From Pseudomonadota bacterium (lineage in GTDB: Bacteria; Pseudomonadota; Alphaproteobacteria; Rhizobiales; Xanthobacteraceae), in the NCBI GenBank assembly GCA_023392205.1, contig JAEVZN010000305.1, positions 1-7,821 of the forward strand: 7,821 bases of DNA, written 5' to 3'. Shown here piece after piece: positions 5,329-7,821 of the stretch. Within the stretch, counting starts at the first letter, position 1; every line of letters begins with the position of its first letter. The notes beneath the pieces were generated by a model. The model saw only the letters and a list, made by a program, of their open reading frames with translations, had not been told where the DNA came from and searched no databases. The position numbers were made by a program, and so were the translations under genes.

Positions 5329-6161
5329 CCGCGCCAATGCCGCAGCTGCCGTCGCGCGAACCGGTGACATTCTCGCCCAGCCGTATCGCGGCCATGGTCC
5401 TGCGTTACTGGTACCTGCTACGCTCGTCGTGGCCGCGCCTGCTCGAGCTCGTCTATTGGCCGGCCGTGCAGATGCTGATGTGGGGCTTTCTGCAGCTTTA
5501 CGTCTCCGAGAATGCCGGCTTCTTCGCCAGAGCCGGCGGCACTTTTATCGGTGCGGTTCTGCTCTGGGACATATTGTTTCGCGGCCAGCTCGGCTTTTCG
5601 ATTTCGTTTCTGGAAGAGATGTGGGCGCGCAACATGGGCAACCTGATGATGAGCCCGCTGCGGCCGGGCGAATTCATCTGCGCGCTGATGATCATGAGCG
5701 TCGTCCGGCTCGCGATCGGCATGGTGCCGGTAACGTTTCTCGCGATGATGTTCTTCGACTTCAATCTTTATGCCTTCGGGATCGCGCTCGCGGTGTTCTT
5801 CATGAATTTGATCCTGACCAGCTGGGCGGTCGGAATTCTTGTGTCGGGGATCGTCTTGCGCAACGGGATGGGCGCGGAGAGCCTGGCCTGGACGATCATG
5901 TTCCTGCTGTTGCCGCTGGCCTGCGTTTACTATCCGGTGGCCATCCTGCCGGACTGGCTGCAGGCGCTCGCCTGGCTGCTTCCGCCGACCTATGTCTTCG
6001 AAGGTATGCGCGCTCTGCTCATCGATCAGACGTTCCGCGCAGACCTGATGATCTGGGCCTTTTTGCTGAACGCGATCTATTTTGTGGCTGCAATCATTGG
6101 CTTTTTGGCACTTCTGCGCAGCGCCCGGGAGGTCGGGTCGCTGATGCAAGCGGGCGAATGA
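5325..6161 (+). CDS. ABC-2 type exporter, permease subunit
   Basis: A 278-residue inner-membrane protein with about six membrane-spanning segments (near 40-60, 72-88, 118-142, 148-176, 188-206, 242-264), the fold and length of NodJ/DrrB-like ABC-2 permeases. Family features include the cytoplasmic loop FLEEMWARNMGNLMMSPLRP (95-114) and the stretch LPLACVYYPVAILPDWLQAL (196-215) followed by LPPTYVFEGMRALL. There is no large periplasmic domain, unlike MacB. The start codon shares ATGA with the ATPase stop, so translation is probably coupled and the two subunits form one exporter, presumably a dimer of each. Related pairs export polysaccharide, lipid, Nod factor or drugs. Nothing nearby identifies the cargo: no glycosyltransferase or polyketide gene is present. 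A short inverted repeat (CGAAT/ATTCG, 6155-6168) spans the stop codon but has no T-tract. Confidence 0.92.
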   Translation: MTAPMPQLPSREPVTFSPSRIAAMVLRYWYLLRSSWPRLLELVYWPAVQMLMWGFLQLYVSENAGFFARAGGTFIGAVLLWDILFRGQLGFSISFLEEMWARNMGNLMMSPLRPGEFICALMIMSVVRLAIGMVPVTFLAMMFFDFNLYAFGIALAVFFMNLILTSWAVGILVSGIVLRNGMGAESLAWTIMFLLLPLACVYYPVAILPDWLQALAWLLPPTYVFEGMRALLIDQTFRADLMIWAFLLNAIYFVAAIIGFLALLRSAREVGSLMQAGE

Positions 6162-6225
6162 ATAATTCGTAATCAGTTTACAACAACCTTTGCCTATATT
6201 GACGTCGTGAACAAAACAGTCGAGG

Positions 6226-6236
6226 TTGCGTTGCAG
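6226..6236. promoter_or_regulatory. Candidate PhaR-type operator upstream of phaZ
   Basis: TTGC-GTT-GCAG differs by one base from the TGC-rich site CTGC-N3-GCAG described for the polyhydroxyalkanoate regulator PhaR in alphaproteobacteria. It lies 28 bases before the phaZ ATG at 6265, inside the 103-base gap after the ABC permease. The motif is short; its weight comes from position upstream of a polyhydroxyalkanoate gene. No strong -35/-10 pair was identified; TATATT at 6195-6200 is a possible -10 without a good partner. Confidence 0.4.
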
Positions 6237-6264
6237 CATAGGTAAATCGGGGCAGATCGGATAG

Positions 6265-7623
6265 ATGAAGTCGGGACAGATCAATATGCCGATTGGCGAA
6301 TTTGGCAGTGCGCCGACCCTTCCAACGCAGGGCGGCCCGGTCGTATCGAACGGCATGTATTGGCTCTACGAAATGAGCCACGCGGCCCTCAACCCCGCCA
6401 GGGCCTTCGCCGATGTGACGCGTCTCTACATGAAGAACCCGCTAAATCCGTGGTCGCACACGACGGTCGGCAAGACACTAGCGGCCAGTGCGGAAATGTT
6501 CGAGCGTTTCACCCGCCGCTACGGCATGCCGGAATGGGACATTTCCGAAACCACGGTCGGCGGCGAGCGCATCCCGGTCCATGTCAATTGCGTATGGGAG
6601 CGGCCCTTCTGCCGGCTGCTGCATTTCGAGCGCGTATTCACCACCGCGCCACGCCGTCCCCAGCCGAAGATCGTCCTGGTGGCGCCGATGTCGGGCCATT
6701 ACGCGACGCTGCTGCGCGGGACCGTCGAGGCCTTCCTGCCCAACCATGACGTCTACATTACCGACTGGGTGGACGCGCGTCTTGTCCCGCTGGCGGACGG
6801 TCATTTCGATCTCGACGATTATATCGATTACATCGTGTCGATCCTGCATTCGCTCGGCGGCAATTGCCATCTGGTGGCGGTGTGCCAGCCGTCCGTTCCC
6901 GTACTGGCCGCGATTGCGCGCATGGAATCGCAAGGCGACCCGTATGTCCCGCATTCCATGACCCTGATGGGCGGCCCAATCGATACGCGGGTCAATCCGA
7001 CAGCAGTCAATGCTCTCGCCGAAAATCGCGGCATTGACTGGTTCCGTCGCAACGTCATCACCAAGGTGCCGTTCCCGCATCCCGGCGTGATGCGCGACGT
7101 TTATCCGGGATTCCTGCAGCTGAACGGCTTCGTCAGCATGAACCTCGATCGGCACATGGACGCGCACAAGGAGCTGTTCTTCAACCTAGTGAAGGGCGAC
7201 GGCGATTCCGCGCAGAAGCACCGCGAGTTCTATGACGAGTATCTCGCGGTCATGGATCTGACCGCAGAGTTCTACCTGCAAACCGTGGATACCGTGTTCA
7301 TCCGCCATGCCCTGCCAAAAGGCGAGATGATGCATCGTGGGGTGCGGATCGATCCTTCGGCCATCCGCAACGTGGCCTTGCTGACCATCGAGGGCGAGAA
7401 AGACGACATTTCCGGCCTCGGCCAGACCGAAGCGGCGCACAAGCTCTGCACCAACATCCCGGCCGACAGGAAGGCGCATTACGTGCAGCCGGGCGTGGGC
7501 CATTACGGGGTGTTCAACGGCTCGCGCTTCCGCTCAGAGATTGCGCCACGCATCGCCGATTTCGCCCTGACGACGCAGATGGAAGACGGACCACGCCGCA
7601 CCAAGCCGCGTGCCGTCGCCTGA
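6265..7623 (+). CDS. phaZ: Intracellular poly(3-hydroxybutyrate) depolymerase
   Basis: A 452-residue cytoplasmic alpha/beta hydrolase that degrades stored polyhydroxyalkanoate in carbonosomes to 3-hydroxybutyrate units. The N-terminal YEMSHAALNPARAFAD (residues 35-50) is typical of the PhaZ/DepA family. The nucleophile is Cys207 in VAVCQPSVPV, replacing the Ser of a normal lipase box, as in Cupriavidus PhaZa1. D380 (EGEKDD) and H413 (GVGHYGVFNGSR) complete the triad, and the spacing from Cys207 matches what I recall for PhaZa1. Other signatures are MSGHYATLLRGTVE, YITDWVDAR, LMGGPIDTR and PGFLQLNGFVSMN. Three in-frame ATGs compete: 6265, 6286 and 6355. Homology clearly begins at 6355 (MYWLYEM), but GGGA before 6286 and the open upstream frame make the longer forms possible, so the N-terminus is uncertain by up to 30 residues. 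A PhaR-like site lies upstream. No synthase or phasin gene is in view. Confidence 0.94.
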   Translation: MKSGQINMPIGEFGSAPTLPTQGGPVVSNGMYWLYEMSHAALNPARAFADVTRLYMKNPLNPWSHTTVGKTLAASAEMFERFTRRYGMPEWDISETTVGGERIPVHVNCVWERPFCRLLHFERVFTTAPRRPQPKIVLVAPMSGHYATLLRGTVEAFLPNHDVYITDWVDARLVPLADGHFDLDDYIDYIVSILHSLGGNCHLVAVCQPSVPVLAAIARMESQGDPYVPHSMTLMGGPIDTRVNPTAVNALAENRGIDWFRRNVITKVPFPHPGVMRDVYPGFLQLNGFVSMNLDRHMDAHKELFFNLVKGDGDSAQKHREFYDEYLAVMDLTAEFYLQTVDTVFIRHALPKGEMMHRGVRIDPSAIRNVALLTIEGEKDDISGLGQTEAAHKLCTNIPADRKAHYVQPGVGHYGVFNGSRFRSEIAPRIADFALTTQMEDGPRRTKPRAVA

Positions 7624-7647
7624 TTTCTCCGTCCGCTGATTCGCAGG

Positions 7648-7686
7648 TAGCCCAGCATCGGGTCGTTACCGCTCCAGACCGGGCTA
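7648..7686 (+). terminator. Weak hairpin after phaZ, possible terminator
   Basis: TAGCCC (7648-7653) pairs with GGGCTA (7681-7686), and GGTC (7661-7664) with GACC (7677-7680) inside it, leaving an asymmetric bulge of seven bases. It begins 25 bases after the phaZ stop. No T-tract follows (GGGCATTGATT), so intrinsic termination is doubtful; it may act as a 3' stability hairpin or be chance. Confidence 0.25.
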
Positions 7687-7710
7687 GGGCATTGATTCCA
7701 AAAGTCTTCT

Positions 7711-7821
7711 GTGACGCCTGACGCAATCATCAAGCCCAAGGGCGAGCGGCGGCTGCTTGAAGAAGTGAAGGCGCAATCACTCTTTTTCGATCAACATGCG
7801 GTGTGGCGACGGTTAGTAGAT
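7711..7821 (+). CDS. Possible 5' end of an unidentified gene, cut by the window edge
   Basis: From a GTG at 7711 the frame is open for 37 codons to the window end. It would read as a charged, helical N-terminus with KGERRLLEEVKAQ followed by FFDQHAVWRRLVD. An in-frame TGA at 7693 closes the frame upstream, so GTG 7711 is the only evident start in view. I see no good Shine-Dalgarno sequence. The last codons (TTA GTA) are rare in a GC-rich genome, which argues either for a transferred gene or for non-coding sequence. I do not recognise a family; the opposite strand is broken by stops in all frames over this stretch or shows nothing recognisable. Confidence 0.33.
   Translation, partial: MTPDAIIKPKGERRLLEEVKAQSLFFDQHAVWRRLVD

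Noticed and set aside
5255..6172. + strand open frame of 305 codons overlapping the permease
   Set aside because: An out-of-frame shadow of the permease; its sequence is Arg/Ala-rich, lacks membrane segments and has no family features.
6177..6200. TTTACA...TATATT as a phaZ promoter
   Set aside because: The spacing is only 12 bases, too short for a sigma-70 promoter.
5418..6356. - strand open frame of 312 codons opposite the permease
   Set aside because: Composition rich in His/Arg/Gln is typical of the antisense of a membrane protein gene; no motif seen.
7503..7739. - strand open frame across the end of phaZ and the following gap
   Set aside because: Half of it is antisense to the conserved PhaZ C-terminus and the remainder matches nothing I recognise.

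Overview
The window is GC-rich chromosomal DNA, very likely from an alphaproteobacterium of the Rhizobiales (Hyphomicrobiales), near the Bradyrhizobium/Rhodopseudomonas side. Three things suggest this: an ActS/RegB-ActR/RegA redox two-component pair of alphaproteobacterial type, an intracellular poly(3-hydroxybutyrate) depolymerase of the alphaproteobacterial type, and an intergenic palindromic repeat that I recall (from memory, not a search) as dispersed in Bradyrhizobium-like genomes. No rRNA, tRNA, CRISPR array, insertion sequence or phage gene was seen.

Layout, left to right. (1) 1-529, + strand: the 3' part of a farnesyl diphosphate synthase gene (ispA), cut by the window edge. (2) 650-2296, + strand: a MacA/HlyD-type periplasmic efflux adaptor. 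It has no MacB, RND or ABC partner beside it, and about 115 residues carrying two LTxxQ motifs are inserted in its C-terminal domain. (3) 2295-2498: a gene-free stretch with a composite palindromic repeat, whose first arm contains part of the adaptor's stop codon, followed by two hairpins that look like terminators for the leftward operon. (4) 4436 down to 2499, - strand: the operon actS (redox-sensing histidine kinase) then actR (Fis-type response regulator). (5) 4437-4572: a divergent control region with a plausible, perhaps leaderless, actS promoter and a 12-bp perfect palindrome. (6) 4573-6161, + strand: an ABC-2 exporter with ATPase and permease overlapping by ATGA. (7) 6265-7623, + strand: phaZ, preceded by a site resembling the PhaR operator. 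(8) 7711 to the end: the possible start of an unidentified gene.

Functionally this is a mix of isoprenoid synthesis, envelope transport, redox-responsive transcription control and carbon-storage mobilisation. Only actS-actR and the two ABC genes form clear operons. The points most worth a second look are the adaptor's Spy/CpxP-like insert, the Ala in place of the usual acidic residue after the phospho-accepting His of ActS, the stop codon lying in a repeat arm, the possible leaderless start of actS, and the PhaR-like site before phaZ. I do not see a complete new multi-gene system. The adaptor with its embedded LTxxQ domain is the most unusual single element.
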